Shown here piece after piece: positions 52,563-61,782 of a stretch of 64,000 bases of DNA (positions are counted from its first letter, which is position 1; every line of letters begins with the position of its first letter). The position numbers and the translations under genes are program-made. The notes under the pieces are model-generated. The model ran no database searches, was not told the origin of the DNA, and was given only the letters and a program-made list of their open reading frames with translations. This stretch comes from Hyphomicrobiales bacterium (GTDB lineage Bacteria > Pseudomonadota > Alphaproteobacteria > Rhizobiales > Rhizobiaceae). The stretch covers positions 124,001 through 188,000 of the forward strand of contig UCMT01000058.1 of assembly GCA_900473795.1 (NCBI GenBank), given 5' to 3'.

Positions 52563-54458
52563 TCAGTTCGCTTTGTTCTTGAACGGCTTGCGCTTGGCAC
52601 CCTCGGCGCCCGGCTTGTCGAACTTCGGCTTTTCGAATTTCGGCTTTCCAGGCTTCTTGCTCCAAGGCTTGGCATCGGTCTTTTCCGAAGCGCGATGGTC
52701 GGCACCGGCAAAATCCGGCTTTGCATCGAATTTGCGCTTCGGTTTGCCTTCGCCCTTCCAATCGGGCTTCCCGGCCTTCTTGCCCGCAAACGGCGCGCCG
52801 CGCGATCCGCCGGAAAGGTCCGGCATGCCGTCGAGCTGCCTGACCTGGATGCCCTTTTCGAGCGCCAGTTTCGGCCCGATCGCTTCGACGAAACGATCCA
52901 CCCAGTCGCGGGCGATCTCGACATAGGTCTCCTCGGCCTGCATCTTGATGGCGCCGATTTCCTGCTTGGTGATGCGGCCGATGCGGCAAAGCATCGGAAT
53001 CAGCCAGCGCGGCTCGACATTCTGCTTGCGGCCGGCCGACAGCGAGAACCACACACTGTCGCCGAAATCGCCGCGCGGCGCCCTCGGCTCGCCACGCTCC
53101 GGCCGATCGCCCCGATCGCCGCGATCTGCCGACGGCGTGAACGATGGCGTATCCATCAGATCCTCCGGCGCCGAGCGCCCGGCCCGCGACAGCCGCACGA
53201 ACGCCGCCGCAACCTGTTCGGCACCGTGCTTTTCCAGAAGCTCGCGGACGAACTCCTGCTCTTCCTCGCGGATCGCTTCCTCGAAGGCTGGGTCGGCCAG
53301 AATACGCTCGTCGTCGCGGCGGGTCACCTCGTCGGCCGACGGCGGCTTTGCCCAGGTGGGCGTGATATTGGCGTCGCGCAACAGCCGCTCGGCCTTGCGG
53401 CGGGCGCTATTCGGCACGATCAGCGCGCTGACGCCCTTGCGGCCGGCGCGGCCCGTGCGACCGCTGCGGTGCAGCAGCGTTTCGGGGTTCGTCGGCAGGT
53501 CGGCGTGGATGACCAGTTCAAGGCCGGGCAGATCGATGCCGCGCGCCGCAACGTCGGTCGCAATGCAGACCCGCGCACGCCCGTCGCGCATCGCCTGCAG
53601 CGCGTGGGTTCGCTCGTTCTGGCTAAGCTCGCCCGACATGGCGACGACCGAGAAACCGCGGTTGTTGAAGCGGGCCGTCAGGTGATTGACGGCCGCACGG
53701 GTCGAACAGAACACCAGGGCGTTGCGTGCCTCGTAGAAGCGCAGGACGTTGATGATCGCGTTCTCGCGATCCGCTGGCGCAACGGTCAGCGCGCGGTATT
53801 CGATGTCGAGATGCTGCTTCTGCTCAGCCTGCGTGGAGATACGGACAGCGTCGCGCTGGTAGCTCTTGGCAAGATTGGCGATCGAGCGCGGCACGGTCGC
53901 GGAAAACATCAAGGTGCGGCGCTCGGCCGGCGCTTCCTCGAGGATGAATTCCAGGTCCTCGCGAAAGCCGAGGTCGAGCATCTCGTCGGCCTCGTCGAGA
54001 ACGACGGCCTTCAGCGCCGACATGTCGAGAGCATTGCGGCGGATATGGTCGCAAAGACGCCCCGGTGTCCCGACAACGATATGCGCGCCGCGCTCGAGCG
54101 CCCGCCTTTCGCTGCGCATGTCCATGCCGCCGACGCAGGAGGCAACCGTGGCGCCTGTCAATTCGTACAGCCATTCCAGTTCGCGCTTGACCTGCAGGGC
54201 GAGTTCCCGGGTCGGAGCCACGGCCAGCGCCAGCGGCGCGCCGGCTTGCGCGAAACGCTCCCGGCCGTCAAGCAGCGTCGAGGCGAGTGCGAGGCCGAAG
54301 GCCACCGTCTTGCCGGATCCCGTCTGCGCCGACACCAGCGCATCGCGACCCTCCAGTTCGGCACCGAGAACCGCCTTCTGGACCGGGGTCAATTCGGAAT
54401 AGCCGCGCTTCGTCAACGCCTGAGCGATCGCCGGAGCGATGCTGTCGAACTCTGTCAT
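52563..54458 (-). CDS. DEAD-box RNA helicase (DeaD/CsdA-DbpA-like)
   Basis: 631 residues. Motif I AQTGSGKT (about 44-51), Ia PTRELA, II VVLDEADEM (about 150), III FSATVP, V/VI ATDVAARGIDLPG and HRSGRTGRAGRKG, then a DbpA-type RNA-binding domain (about 465-540: VWFSLSAGRKQNVEPRWLIP), and a Lys/Pro-rich C-terminal tail with FEKPKFDKPG repeats that is likely disordered. It remodels structured RNA, in ribosome biogenesis or cold adaptation. A 250-bp leader before the start contains a 12-bp stem. Convergent with pcaB. Confidence 0.92.
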   Translation of the reverse strand: MTEFDSIAPAIAQALTKRGYSELTPVQKAVLGAELEGRDALVSAQTGSGKTVAFGLALASTLLDGRERFAQAGAPLALAVAPTRELALQVKRELEWLYELTGATVASCVGGMDMRSERRALERGAHIVVGTPGRLCDHIRRNALDMSALKAVVLDEADEMLDLGFREDLEFILEEAPAERRTLMFSATVPRSIANLAKSYQRDAVRISTQAEQKQHLDIEYRALTVAPADRENAIINVLRFYEARNALVFCSTRAAVNHLTARFNNRGFSVVAMSGELSQNERTHALQAMRDGRARVCIATDVAARGIDLPGLELVIHADLPTNPETLLHRSGRTGRAGRKGVSALIVPNSARRKAERLLRDANITPTWAKPPSADEVTRRDDERILADPAFEEAIREEEQEFVRELLEKHGAEQVAAAFVRLSRAGRSAPEDLMDTPSFTPSADRGDRGDRPERGEPRAPRGDFGDSVWFSLSAGRKQNVEPRWLIPMLCRIGRITKQEIGAIKMQAEETYVEIARDWVDRFVEAIGPKLALEKGIQVRQLDGMPDLSGGSRGAPFAGKKAGKPDWKGEGKPKRKFDAKPDFAGADHRASEKTDAKPWSKKPGKPKFEKPKFDKPGAEGAKRKPFKNKAN

Positions 54459-54648
54459 ATGTTTGTCTTTCGGAATTCGGCTGCCGTGCGCGTCGGTCGA
54501 TGAGGAAGAGCGCAGTCACCGCGGCCAGCACGTCGCAGGCCAATACATGCGCGCCCTCTTACTGTGCCCGGCACGAATTGTACAGAGCGGAACGCGCCGG
54601 CCGGGGAAAACGCGACAAGGCAAGGCTCGGCAAAGGCCGAATGCAGGA

Positions 54649-54679
54649 GCAGCCATGCATCGTCCGAATGCATGGCTGC
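54649..54679. repeat. 12-bp perfect stem-loop upstream of the helicase gene
   Basis: GCAGCCATGCAT / ATGCATGGCTGC with a 7-nt loop lies 191 bp before the helicase start and 34 bp after the TadG-like stop, on a leftward transcript. No T-run follows, so it is either a structured leader element or a weak terminator for the TadG-like gene. Confidence 0.6.
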
Positions 54680-54712
54680 GTATGCTTTATCGCCTCTGCT
54701 GTGGTTGGAAAC

Positions 54713-56071
54713 TCAGCTCGTCAGGCGCGGTGAGCGCACGACCTTGTTGAACAGGGTCTTCATCGCCGCTTCGATGCCTTCCGTCGGGCTCACTTCGAAG
54801 TAGAAGCCGGGCGAAGCGCAGGCCTGCATGCGCGTTCCAATTTCCGACTGGAAGGGCTTGATCCAGCTATTGTACCAGCTGTTGTTCGGCAGCGGCAGAT
54901 AGGTGGTGTAGAGAACGGCAATCTTGATGCCGCGGTCCTTCAGCGTCTGGCAGTAGGTGATGTCGATCGGCTCCTGGCAGCGTGTGCCCGTCAGCTTCTT
55001 CGTGCAGCCCTTCGGCTTGTTGCTGTCCCCCACTCCGTCAGAAACGAAGAAGACGATCTTCTCCGGGCTCGCTGAACTCGTGCCATTGCCCGGCGTTCCG
55101 ATCTCGGCATTGATCTTGGTCAGCGCGTTGTCGAAGCTCGTCTGCTGGTCGTTGTTGTAGCCCTGGTAGGGAATGCTCATCAGCTTGATGTTCGAGGTGC
55201 CGGCCTTCACCTTCGTCAGGTCGGCGGTCAGTGCCGCAACCTTCAGGAGCTTCACGTCCACCGCCGTTTCGCCGAATGTATAGGCGGCCATCCGGAACTG
55301 GTTGGAATAGCTCTGCGTCCGCTCGGCCTCCAGCGTCAGCGCCGCGACGGCCTTTGCCACAACATCGATACGGATGGTGATGCCGTTGTTGCGGGCAACG
55401 AAATAGTTGCTGCTAGTGTTGATCACGCCCTTTTCCGAGACGATGTGGCAGGCGAAGGCGCAGTTTCTCGAGCCGCTGTCCGACACTTTCTCCGTCGCCT
55501 TGATCATGTTGTTGACATCGGTCGGTGTCGCGGCGACCCCCATGGATGGCGTGTTGTCGAGCAGCATGTAAAAATCCATGAAAGACTGCGACTGGTAGGT
55601 GGCCGTCGCCTTGCCGGAGACCGTAATGCTCTCCTTGCCGATCACGCGCAGGAACGATGTCTTCAAGGTCGCCTGATAGGTCAGTTCGGCATTGATGTCC
55701 TTGCCGCTTTTTCTGACCGAAGCGTTCACGGTGTCGATCTTCAGATCCGCCGCAGCCTCCGGATCATACTGGGGGCTTCCCGTATCCATTTGCGCGTCGA
55801 ACAGCGCCTCGGCTTCCGCTTCGCTGAGCGGAACGGGGCCATCCTGCGACATGTTGATCGCCTGCGCGACGCCGGCGGACTTTTCCGCGATTGCGCCCAC
55901 GACGGCGGCATCGGCAGCGTTCTGAAGCTGCGCCTTGAGCTCCATGGCACGGGCGAAGTCGATGGCCATCCCGGCACAACCAAGAAGGGGAACGATAGCG
56001 ATGGCGCCCATCACGGCAAAATTGCCCGACCGATCCGCAAAGAGTCTTTTCACGATACGCACTATGGTCAC
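54713..56071 (-). CDS. TadG-like protein with vWA domain (Flp pilus-associated type)
   Basis: About 452 residues. A Tad-type N-terminal segment (RSGNFAVMGAIAIVPLLGCA, then GMAIDFARAMELKAQLQNAADAA) with one membrane span is followed by a von Willebrand A-like domain: DNTPSMGV (D-x-T-x-S metal site), then the FVSDGVGD segment. This architecture is that of TadG-type or pilus-assembly-associated proteins at the envelope. Start is uncertain between GTG 56071 and GTG 56062; neither has a strong ribosome site. No tadABC or cpaA genes are adjacent, so it is an orphan. It neighbours the glycosyltransferase island. Confidence 0.82.
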   Translation of the reverse strand: MTIVRIVKRLFADRSGNFAVMGAIAIVPLLGCAGMAIDFARAMELKAQLQNAADAAVVGAIAEKSAGVAQAINMSQDGPVPLSEAEAEALFDAQMDTGSPQYDPEAAADLKIDTVNASVRKSGKDINAELTYQATLKTSFLRVIGKESITVSGKATATYQSQSFMDFYMLLDNTPSMGVAATPTDVNNMIKATEKVSDSGSRNCAFACHIVSEKGVINTSSNYFVARNNGITIRIDVVAKAVAALTLEAERTQSYSNQFRMAAYTFGETAVDVKLLKVAALTADLTKVKAGTSNIKLMSIPYQGYNNDQQTSFDNALTKINAEIGTPGNGTSSASPEKIVFFVSDGVGDSNKPKGCTKKLTGTRCQEPIDITYCQTLKDRGIKIAVLYTTYLPLPNNSWYNSWIKPFQSEIGTRMQACASPGFYFEVSPTEGIEAAMKTLFNKVVRSPRLTS

Positions 56072-56387
56072 CCCGCCCCCGCTGCGTGGCCGACTGCCCC
56101 GCATCTACACTCGTTGGCCGAGACAATAGCCGCGAAGTTCTAAACGGCGGTAAAGTGCAATAGTTAACTGAAATAAAATTCAAACAAAATCAGGCTGTCT
56201 TTCGCGTAAAATCAATCGTCGATTGGCAACAGCAGCATATACACCAGATTACTGGAATAAAATGATACACGCGTATAGTATAATAAGAAATTATCGCACG
56301 CGGCGATAAAGAATCATCACAAAAAACTGAACCGAATCAAGTTATATTGAATAGACTCAGCACAATTCTCGTCTTAGCGCCATCCCC
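56072..56387. other. AT-rich intergenic region
   Basis: About 300 bp of clearly AT-rich sequence (for example caaacaaaatcaggc, tatagtataataag), unlike the GC-rich surroundings. It presumably holds the promoter of the TadG-like gene. I see no protein gene in it, and no recognisable protein-binding site. Confidence 0.5.
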
Positions 56388-56473
56388 GAAGCCGCCGATC
56401 TCTCAAAGTTCTTCCAACCGGGGAATCCCCGGATGTGGTCGGGCCCAAGGCCCTGCCTCGCCCGGTCCACCAT
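56388..56473 (-). pseudogene. 3' remnant of a third GT41 (SPINDLY/OGT-like) gene
   Basis: This 86-bp segment aligns with 58453-58536, which is the 3' end of the second GT41 gene plus its post-stop sequence. Shared runs are gttcttcca, gatgtgg/aatgtgg, aaggccctgcctcg and ccggtccaccat, with a 2-base difference in length between them. On the minus strand it reads MVDRARQGLGPDHIRG, compared with the intact MVDRSRQGLEPDHIRV; after that the frames part. The similarity continues past the intact gene's stop codon (agccgccg), so this is a relic of tandem duplication rather than chance. The rest of the gene (56474-56671) shows no recognisable coding sequence. Confidence 0.7.
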
Positions 56474-56671
56474 GGGCCCGACTGCCGCCGACCTTATCGG
56501 AATTCGCCATTTTTGCCCGATAGGCTGCCACTTTCGCCATTGTGATCAATGCACCCGAGCGGGAGAACGTCTAGCAAAGACCTATGCGGAAACCGCGAAC
56601 GTCAAGGTTCAAATTTTCAGAATGCCTAAACGCAAATCCCTTGAGACATCGACACCCGCACCAAGGCCCTG

Positions 56672-58429
56672 TCAGCGGAAGGGGATCGGTCTTGTTGGCA
56701 GCGGAGGAACGTTAAGATGATCTGGTTCCAAGCCGGCCTTGGCTCTCTGGACCATGATCTCATACGCTTTTTCCAGGTGTCGTGTGAATCGCTCTGTGTC
56801 GAATAGGGGCTTTGTAAACCGATTGGTTGCAAGCTTTCGGCGGGTCTCGCCAAGACGGGTTCGGTCTTTCGCCAACTCGATAGCGAGCGCAACGTATCCA
56901 TCCACATCTTCGGCAACCAGTTCAGGGAGTCCTAGCGCCGCTAACAGGCTTTCAGATACGCGTGAAGAAAAATTGCTTCCCTTGACGCTGATCGTCGGCA
57001 GACCGGCCCAAAGGCAATCGGATGTGGTCGTATGGCCGCAACATGGAAAGGTATCAAGTGCGATATCAGCAGCCTGAAGCCGAGCGATATGCATGTCGTA
57101 TCCGGCGGGGTCCGCAAAAATTATTCTGCTTTCTGCGATGCCCTCCTGCACCATAAGATGAAGAAAATTTCGCCGAGCCACCTCGTCGCGGCACAAGATC
57201 CACAATATGCTTTCCGGCACTGCTGTCAGGATACGTACCCAGGCGGAGAAGGTCTCAGGGCTTATCTTTTTGATGTTGTTGAATGATGCGAAAACCACCT
57301 TGTCTTCTGGAAGGAAGAGATCTTGTCGACGAGCAGGTGGTGGCAGAGATCGGTGAATGTTGTCATTCGGTTGGTAGGATTCCGGCAAGCGGCAAAATTT
57401 CTCATGGTAATAGGGCGTGCTGGAATCGGGAGTAACGATCGGATCGCCAATGATGTAGTCGCAATCGATGCCGGTTCCGCTGCCAGGAAAACCAAGCCAA
57501 GCAACCTGTACTGGCGCAAGGCCCAAGTTGATGAGATCAACACGGGCGTCTTTCGTATGGCCCTTAAGATCGACGAGAATGTCGATCTGATCTTTGCGAA
57601 TCAAATCATAGGCCTCTTGGTCGGTTAGGTTGCCTATGCTGACAATCCTAACGACACGCTTCCGAAAGCCATCATCTCTCGCGGTCAACGCGTCATCGGT
57701 GTAACAGTAGAGCGTTACGTCAAACATTTCTTTATTGTGAAGATCGATAACCCCTTGCAACAGGATCATGGTTGCGTGAGCACTTGAGAAATCACTGGAC
57801 ACGTAACCGATACGGATTTTTTCGCCGAATTCATGCGCTTGTTTGCGTCGTGCTGCACGGACGGCCCGCGAAAAGCCCGACTTTCCCTGACCGAGAATTT
57901 TAGCGTTGATGCGCTCGTCGCCACACCAATGAATGTTGTTGAACGGCAGTTCGCAGGAAAGGAAGAACTCGTCACCGGCTGTAATTCCAGCGAGCGCGAT
58001 CTCGTTGGATTTTTTCAATCTATCAAGCATAAGGAAATCGAACTGATGATGCCGTTGGAACAGGGCGGCTCCTTGATGTCTTGGTTTAAGGCTTAGGAGG
58101 CGCTCGGCTGTGTCGAGACCTTTCAAAATGCTTCCGGCTTTTCGGTGCAATTCAAAAGCGAGTTCGCAAAACTGCAGCTGCTGCTTATGCGAGGAGGAAG
58201 CCTGCGAGGCCTTCACAAAGTAGTCTGCTGCGGCATCCAATTGACCAAGCCGATAGTGGCACTGGGCCACAGTCGCAAAAGCGCGCGCAGCTTCTAATGG
58301 CGCCAGGTGTTTGATTTCCGCAAAGGCGTCAATCGCGGATTGAAATTTTCCGTCCGCGTACTTCTTAGCGACCATGTCCAGCTTACTGACCAACATTGCC
58401 TCGTATAGTTGTGCACCCAAACGGTGCAT
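56672..58429 (-). CDS. GT41 O-linked GlcNAc transferase-like protein (SPINDLY family), TPR-containing
   Basis: 585 residues. Tetratricopeptide-like helices at about 20-130 (ADGKFQSAIDAFAEIKHLAP, YRLGQLDAAADYFVKA), then a GT41 catalytic region: GEKIRIGYVSSDFSSAHATM, DILVDLKGHTKDARVDLINL, PESYQPNDNIHRSLPP, ADIALDTFPCCGHTTTSD and FSSRVSESLLAALG. The usual FPYNGHTTTSD is FPCCGHTTTSD here. The gene is visibly less GC-rich than its neighbours. It follows the paralogue at 58468 with a 38-bp gap. It would transfer a sugar, usually GlcNAc, to Ser/Thr of a cytosolic or envelope protein; the acceptor is unknown. Confidence 0.85.
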   Translation of the reverse strand: MHRLGAQLYEAMLVSKLDMVAKKYADGKFQSAIDAFAEIKHLAPLEAARAFATVAQCHYRLGQLDAAADYFVKASQASSSHKQQLQFCELAFELHRKAGSILKGLDTAERLLSLKPRHQGAALFQRHHQFDFLMLDRLKKSNEIALAGITAGDEFFLSCELPFNNIHWCGDERINAKILGQGKSGFSRAVRAARRKQAHEFGEKIRIGYVSSDFSSAHATMILLQGVIDLHNKEMFDVTLYCYTDDALTARDDGFRKRVVRIVSIGNLTDQEAYDLIRKDQIDILVDLKGHTKDARVDLINLGLAPVQVAWLGFPGSGTGIDCDYIIGDPIVTPDSSTPYYHEKFCRLPESYQPNDNIHRSLPPPARRQDLFLPEDKVVFASFNNIKKISPETFSAWVRILTAVPESILWILCRDEVARRNFLHLMVQEGIAESRIIFADPAGYDMHIARLQAADIALDTFPCCGHTTTSDCLWAGLPTISVKGSNFSSRVSESLLAALGLPELVAEDVDGYVALAIELAKDRTRLGETRRKLATNRFTKPLFDTERFTRHLEKAYEIMVQRAKAGLEPDHLNVPPLPTRPIPFR

Positions 58430-58467
58430 CGATTGTGCCTAAGTGGCCGCGCGCAGCCGCCGCTCTT

Positions 58468-60165
58468 TCAATGTTCTTCCATAGGAGAAACTCGAATGTG
58501 GTCTGGTTCAAGGCCCTGCCTCGACCGGTCCACCATCAGCGTATAGGCCGTTTCGAGATGGCGGGTGAAATGCCGCGTATTGAAAAGAGGTGCAGTCCGT
58601 CGATTGGCGTTCAACTTTTCCTTCAGAGCCCGGATATTGCCGGGGGCCTGCGCAAGGGAGACGCACAAATCGACGTAAGCCCTCGGATTGGCCGCCACCA
58701 GCTCCTCCAGACCGATTGCCCGCAGCAGGCTTTCGCTGACGCGCGAGGCGAAATGGCTGCCCTTGTATGTCGCCACCGGTAGACCGGCCCAAAGCTTGTC
58801 GGAAGTCGTCGTGTGACCATTGTAGGGAAAGGTGTCCAGGCCGATGTCAGCGGCCTGCAGACGGGCAATATGGTCTGGATATTCGGCACGATCGGCGAAG
58901 ATGATCCGCTCGCGGCCTACTCCCGCATTCTCCATCCACTGAGCGAAATTCTCGCGTGCAAACCGATCCGTGCACATCATCCAGAGCACGCTTTCCTCGG
59001 CTCTCAGAAGGATGTCCGCCCAGAGCCGCGCCGTCGCCGGCGTGATTTTCCTCGGGCCGTTGAAAGATGCAAATATGACACGGTCTTCGGGAAGGCCGAG
59101 GGCCCGGCGAGAGGCAGCAGGCGGAAGCGGCCGGTACGTATCATCATTGGCCTGGTAGCTCTCTGGGAGAGTGCAGAACTTTTCGTGATAGAAAGGCCGG
59201 CTGCTGTCGGGCGTGACGATCGGGTCGCCAATGACATAGTCACAGTCGATTCCCGTTCCCGGACCGGGAAAGCCGCAATAGGCCACCTGGATCGGCGCGG
59301 CACCCAGATTGATCACGCCGAGCCGCGCACCCTTGGTATGCCCCTTCAGGTCGACGAGAACGTCGATCCCACGCCCGCGGATGAGGTTCACGGCGTCCTG
59401 ATCCGACAGGTGGCCAACCTGGATCAGGTTTGGATATTTCGCCCGCATCCCCCGGTCTTTCTTGATCGTCGCATCGTCGGTGTGGCAGAACAGGGTCACA
59501 TCGAACTTTTGCCGGTTATGCTGGAAAAGCACGCCCTGAAGCAGTCGCATCGTCGGATGCTGGTCGCCGAAGTCGCCAGAGAGATAGCCGACGCGGATTT
59601 TATCCTGAAACACATGCGGAAAGGCCCGGCGCGCGGCTCTGGATTGTTCCGTAAATGGAGTTGCCTTGTGGATTTTCGTCTGGCGGGCGTTGAGGCTTTC
59701 GTCGGCACACCAGAGGATGTGGCTGTGCGGGAAGTCGACATTGAAATAGCGTGCATCCCCCGCTCTCAACCGATCAAGAACCCGCTGGTCATCCATCAGT
59801 TTCTCGTCCAGGCAAATGAACTCATGCAGATAACGGCGATAGCTCTCTTCCGCCTGAGCATCGAATGCGCCCGACTTGGCCGCGATCCGTGCGTCGTTCA
59901 AGGCCGCTCGTGAATCATTCGCCAGCATGTTTGCCGCCAGGGTCCGTAGCATGGCTTGCTTCGGCCCGCCCCTGTCGGCGGCCCTGGTGTAAAATTCGGC
60001 AGCCTCGGAGTGTTTGCCCACCTTCGCATAGCACTGGGCAAGGAGCAGGATTTCATCCAGTACGAGCGATTGCGGGCGCTTGAGTAGGGGGGACAGGATG
60101 CTCAAGGCCCTATCGTAGTCTTGCGCATTGTAGGATTGCAGCGCTTTCGCGAGAGAGACAGACAT
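58468..60165 (-). CDS. GT41 O-linked GlcNAc transferase-like protein (SPINDLY family), TPR-containing
   Basis: 565 residues and a paralogue of the next gene. TPR-like N-terminus (YNAQDYDRALSILSPLLKRP, YAKVGKHSEAAEFYTRAADR) and a GT41 core: DKIRVGYLSGDFGDQHPTMR (the His corresponds to the conserved catalytic-region His of OGT), DVLVDLKGHTKGARLGVINL, GIDCDYVIGDPIVTPDSS, DTFPYNGHTTTSDKLWAGLP and FASRVSESLLRAIGLEELVA. All canonical blocks are intact. GC-richer than the downstream copy. First of the leftward pair; a third remnant lies further downstream. Confidence 0.88.
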   Translation of the reverse strand: MSVSLAKALQSYNAQDYDRALSILSPLLKRPQSLVLDEILLLAQCYAKVGKHSEAAEFYTRAADRGGPKQAMLRTLAANMLANDSRAALNDARIAAKSGAFDAQAEESYRRYLHEFICLDEKLMDDQRVLDRLRAGDARYFNVDFPHSHILWCADESLNARQTKIHKATPFTEQSRAARRAFPHVFQDKIRVGYLSGDFGDQHPTMRLLQGVLFQHNRQKFDVTLFCHTDDATIKKDRGMRAKYPNLIQVGHLSDQDAVNLIRGRGIDVLVDLKGHTKGARLGVINLGAAPIQVAYCGFPGPGTGIDCDYVIGDPIVTPDSSRPFYHEKFCTLPESYQANDDTYRPLPPAASRRALGLPEDRVIFASFNGPRKITPATARLWADILLRAEESVLWMMCTDRFARENFAQWMENAGVGRERIIFADRAEYPDHIARLQAADIGLDTFPYNGHTTTSDKLWAGLPVATYKGSHFASRVSESLLRAIGLEELVAANPRAYVDLCVSLAQAPGNIRALKEKLNANRRTAPLFNTRHFTRHLETAYTLMVDRSRQGLEPDHIRVSPMEEH

Positions 60166-60310
60166 CGATGATCCAGAAATATCAAATGAGAGACAATGGC
60201 TAGCAAACCCGGCTGGTGCAGAGCTGGACTAAGCGAGAACAAGATGCACAAGCCTCGCGCACCCGAAGGCACCTATCTTGAAGCATCAAATGCGTCTGGA
60301 TGAGAATAAG

Positions 60311-61333
60311 ATGACACTGCTTACCCTTTGCATGCCGAGCAATCGCGATCTGCGGCACTCCCGGAGCTCGATCGACACAGCGCTCATCTACGCAGACAAG
60401 ATGGATTGCCAATTGGTCGTTTCTGATAATTCTGGCGATCCGGAAAAACACGCATATTATAAAAACTTCTCGCCGCGATTGACCTATCTTGTTGCGGCCG
60501 CTCAGGACGCGCTTGGGAATATGCTCTCAGCGCTCGCTTGTGTTGAGACACCTTTCGTCATGCCGATGGGGGATGATGACGAGATTTACGGACTTGATGA
60601 CAGGCCGCCGTTCGATCTCTCAACCCTTCCCGAAAATGCCATCGGTGTCAGGCCCCAGACATTTATATGGACCAATGAAAAGGGCGTGCACCGGGTCGAT
60701 CGTTTCTCGATCGCCGCAGATATCGCTGGCAGCCGAATACTTGAATACAATGAGAAGGCCAGGGGCAACAACGCTCTCTACTACAGCATCTTCCGTTCGG
60801 ATCTGTTTAGGCGATTGTTTACTTTTTTTGCGCAGTCGCATCCGACACGCGGCGCCTATTGCGACTGGGCGTTCACCCTTGCTTTTTGCGCGGCAGGGCG
60901 GATTCTCTACGACGATTCAACGATCTACCGCTACGATCTTGGACGGTGGGCTGAACGCAAGAGCCTGGAAGCGACAAAGAGAACACTGTTTACGCAAGCC
61001 GGCTTGCCGGACAATGCCGAGAGCTTTTCGGCCTTGCTTCAATACATCGACGTCCATGTATTTCTGACATGGTCCGGTCTGCCTCTCTCGGAGGATCAGC
61101 GTCAAAATGCTTTGCTAGCCAATGCGCACCTTGCTCTGGGTGCGTTTGTGAGAGAAGTCGAGAAAGCACAGGAAAACTACGATCCCGAGATTGTATATCT
61201 CGCCGGACGTATCGGCCAAACGCGCGACCTGTCATCGGCATTTCAAATCGCGCTTCTGATCACCGACCGCGTGCAGCCCGGCTTGGGAGAAAGGTACGTC
61301 CGCTTCGCACGCGCGGCAACCGAACTGGGTTAA
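60311..61333 (+). CDS. GT-A-type glycosyltransferase-like protein
   Basis: About 340 residues from ATG 60311 (ATG 60290 and TTG 60278 are alternatives). The N-terminus is a Rossmann-like GT-A start, LLTLCMPSNRDLRHSRSSID, with VVSDNSGDPEKH then FVMPMGDDDEIYG near residue 87, a likely DxD metal-nucleotide-sugar motif. The C-terminal part is helical (FTFFAQSHPTRGAYCDWAFT, SFSALLQYIDVHVFLTWSGL). It is divergent from the GT41 pair, so it may belong to the same glycosylation locus. Related to GT2-like transferases without a clear subfamily. No membrane segment. Confidence 0.7.
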   Translation: MTLLTLCMPSNRDLRHSRSSIDTALIYADKMDCQLVVSDNSGDPEKHAYYKNFSPRLTYLVAAAQDALGNMLSALACVETPFVMPMGDDDEIYGLDDRPPFDLSTLPENAIGVRPQTFIWTNEKGVHRVDRFSIAADIAGSRILEYNEKARGNNALYYSIFRSDLFRRLFTFFAQSHPTRGAYCDWAFTLAFCAAGRILYDDSTIYRYDLGRWAERKSLEATKRTLFTQAGLPDNAESFSALLQYIDVHVFLTWSGLPLSEDQRQNALLANAHLALGAFVREVEKAQENYDPEIVYLAGRIGQTRDLSSAFQIALLITDRVQPGLGERYVRFARAATELG

Positions 61334-61401
61334 AACCAATCCAGATTCACGATTCCATTTGGCGATGAGTTCTCACTCACTCCGTTCCGGACTTCGTGAT
61401 T

Positions 61402-61554
61402 CTAAAGCGGATTGGCGAAGAAGCCGAGCAGAAAGCGCGGCGGCATCCAGGCCCAGAGGTCCAGCGCCCAGGCAATCGCGATCAGGGTGGCCGCGGCCAG
61501 GCTGGAGTGCGGACGCGACACTTCCGCCGGCCCCACCGGGGGAGTATTGTTCAT
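61402..61554 (-). CDS. Small membrane protein, hypothetical (50 residues)
   Basis: An open frame starting at ATG 61554 with GGGGGGT upstream. It encodes MNNTPPVGPAEVSRPHSS, then a hydrophobic helix of about 20 residues (AAATLIAIAWALDLWAWMPP) and a tail ending in FANPL. The length, ribosome site and membrane span argue for a real small membrane protein. No family is recognised. It lies between the glycosyltransferase gene and the ureohydrolase gene, and its expression is not known. Confidence 0.5.
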   Translation of the reverse strand: MNNTPPVGPAEVSRPHSSLAAATLIAIAWALDLWAWMPPRFLLGFFANPL

Positions 61555-61782
61555 CGGACCCCCCATGTGGTTTGAGCGCCCTCGACCTGAAAGAGGATGA
61601 CTTTTGCGGAACAGAACCAGCGTCGTAGTGAAGCTTTTCCAAGTAGTTCCAAAACTTCCAAAACGGGCAGATCTTGCGAGCTTACAAGCTTAGCGTAGGA
61701 TTTCGCCCCCTACCGCAAACGCCGCCAACCTGCGGCTTCCACACCGCAATTTCAGCCAGACCATCATCAGGACTATCAAGAA

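Noticed and set aside
52512-54503. A 663-codon plus-strand frame opposite the helicase gene
   Set aside because: The helicase motifs on the other strand are unambiguous, and the plus frame has no recognisable domain.
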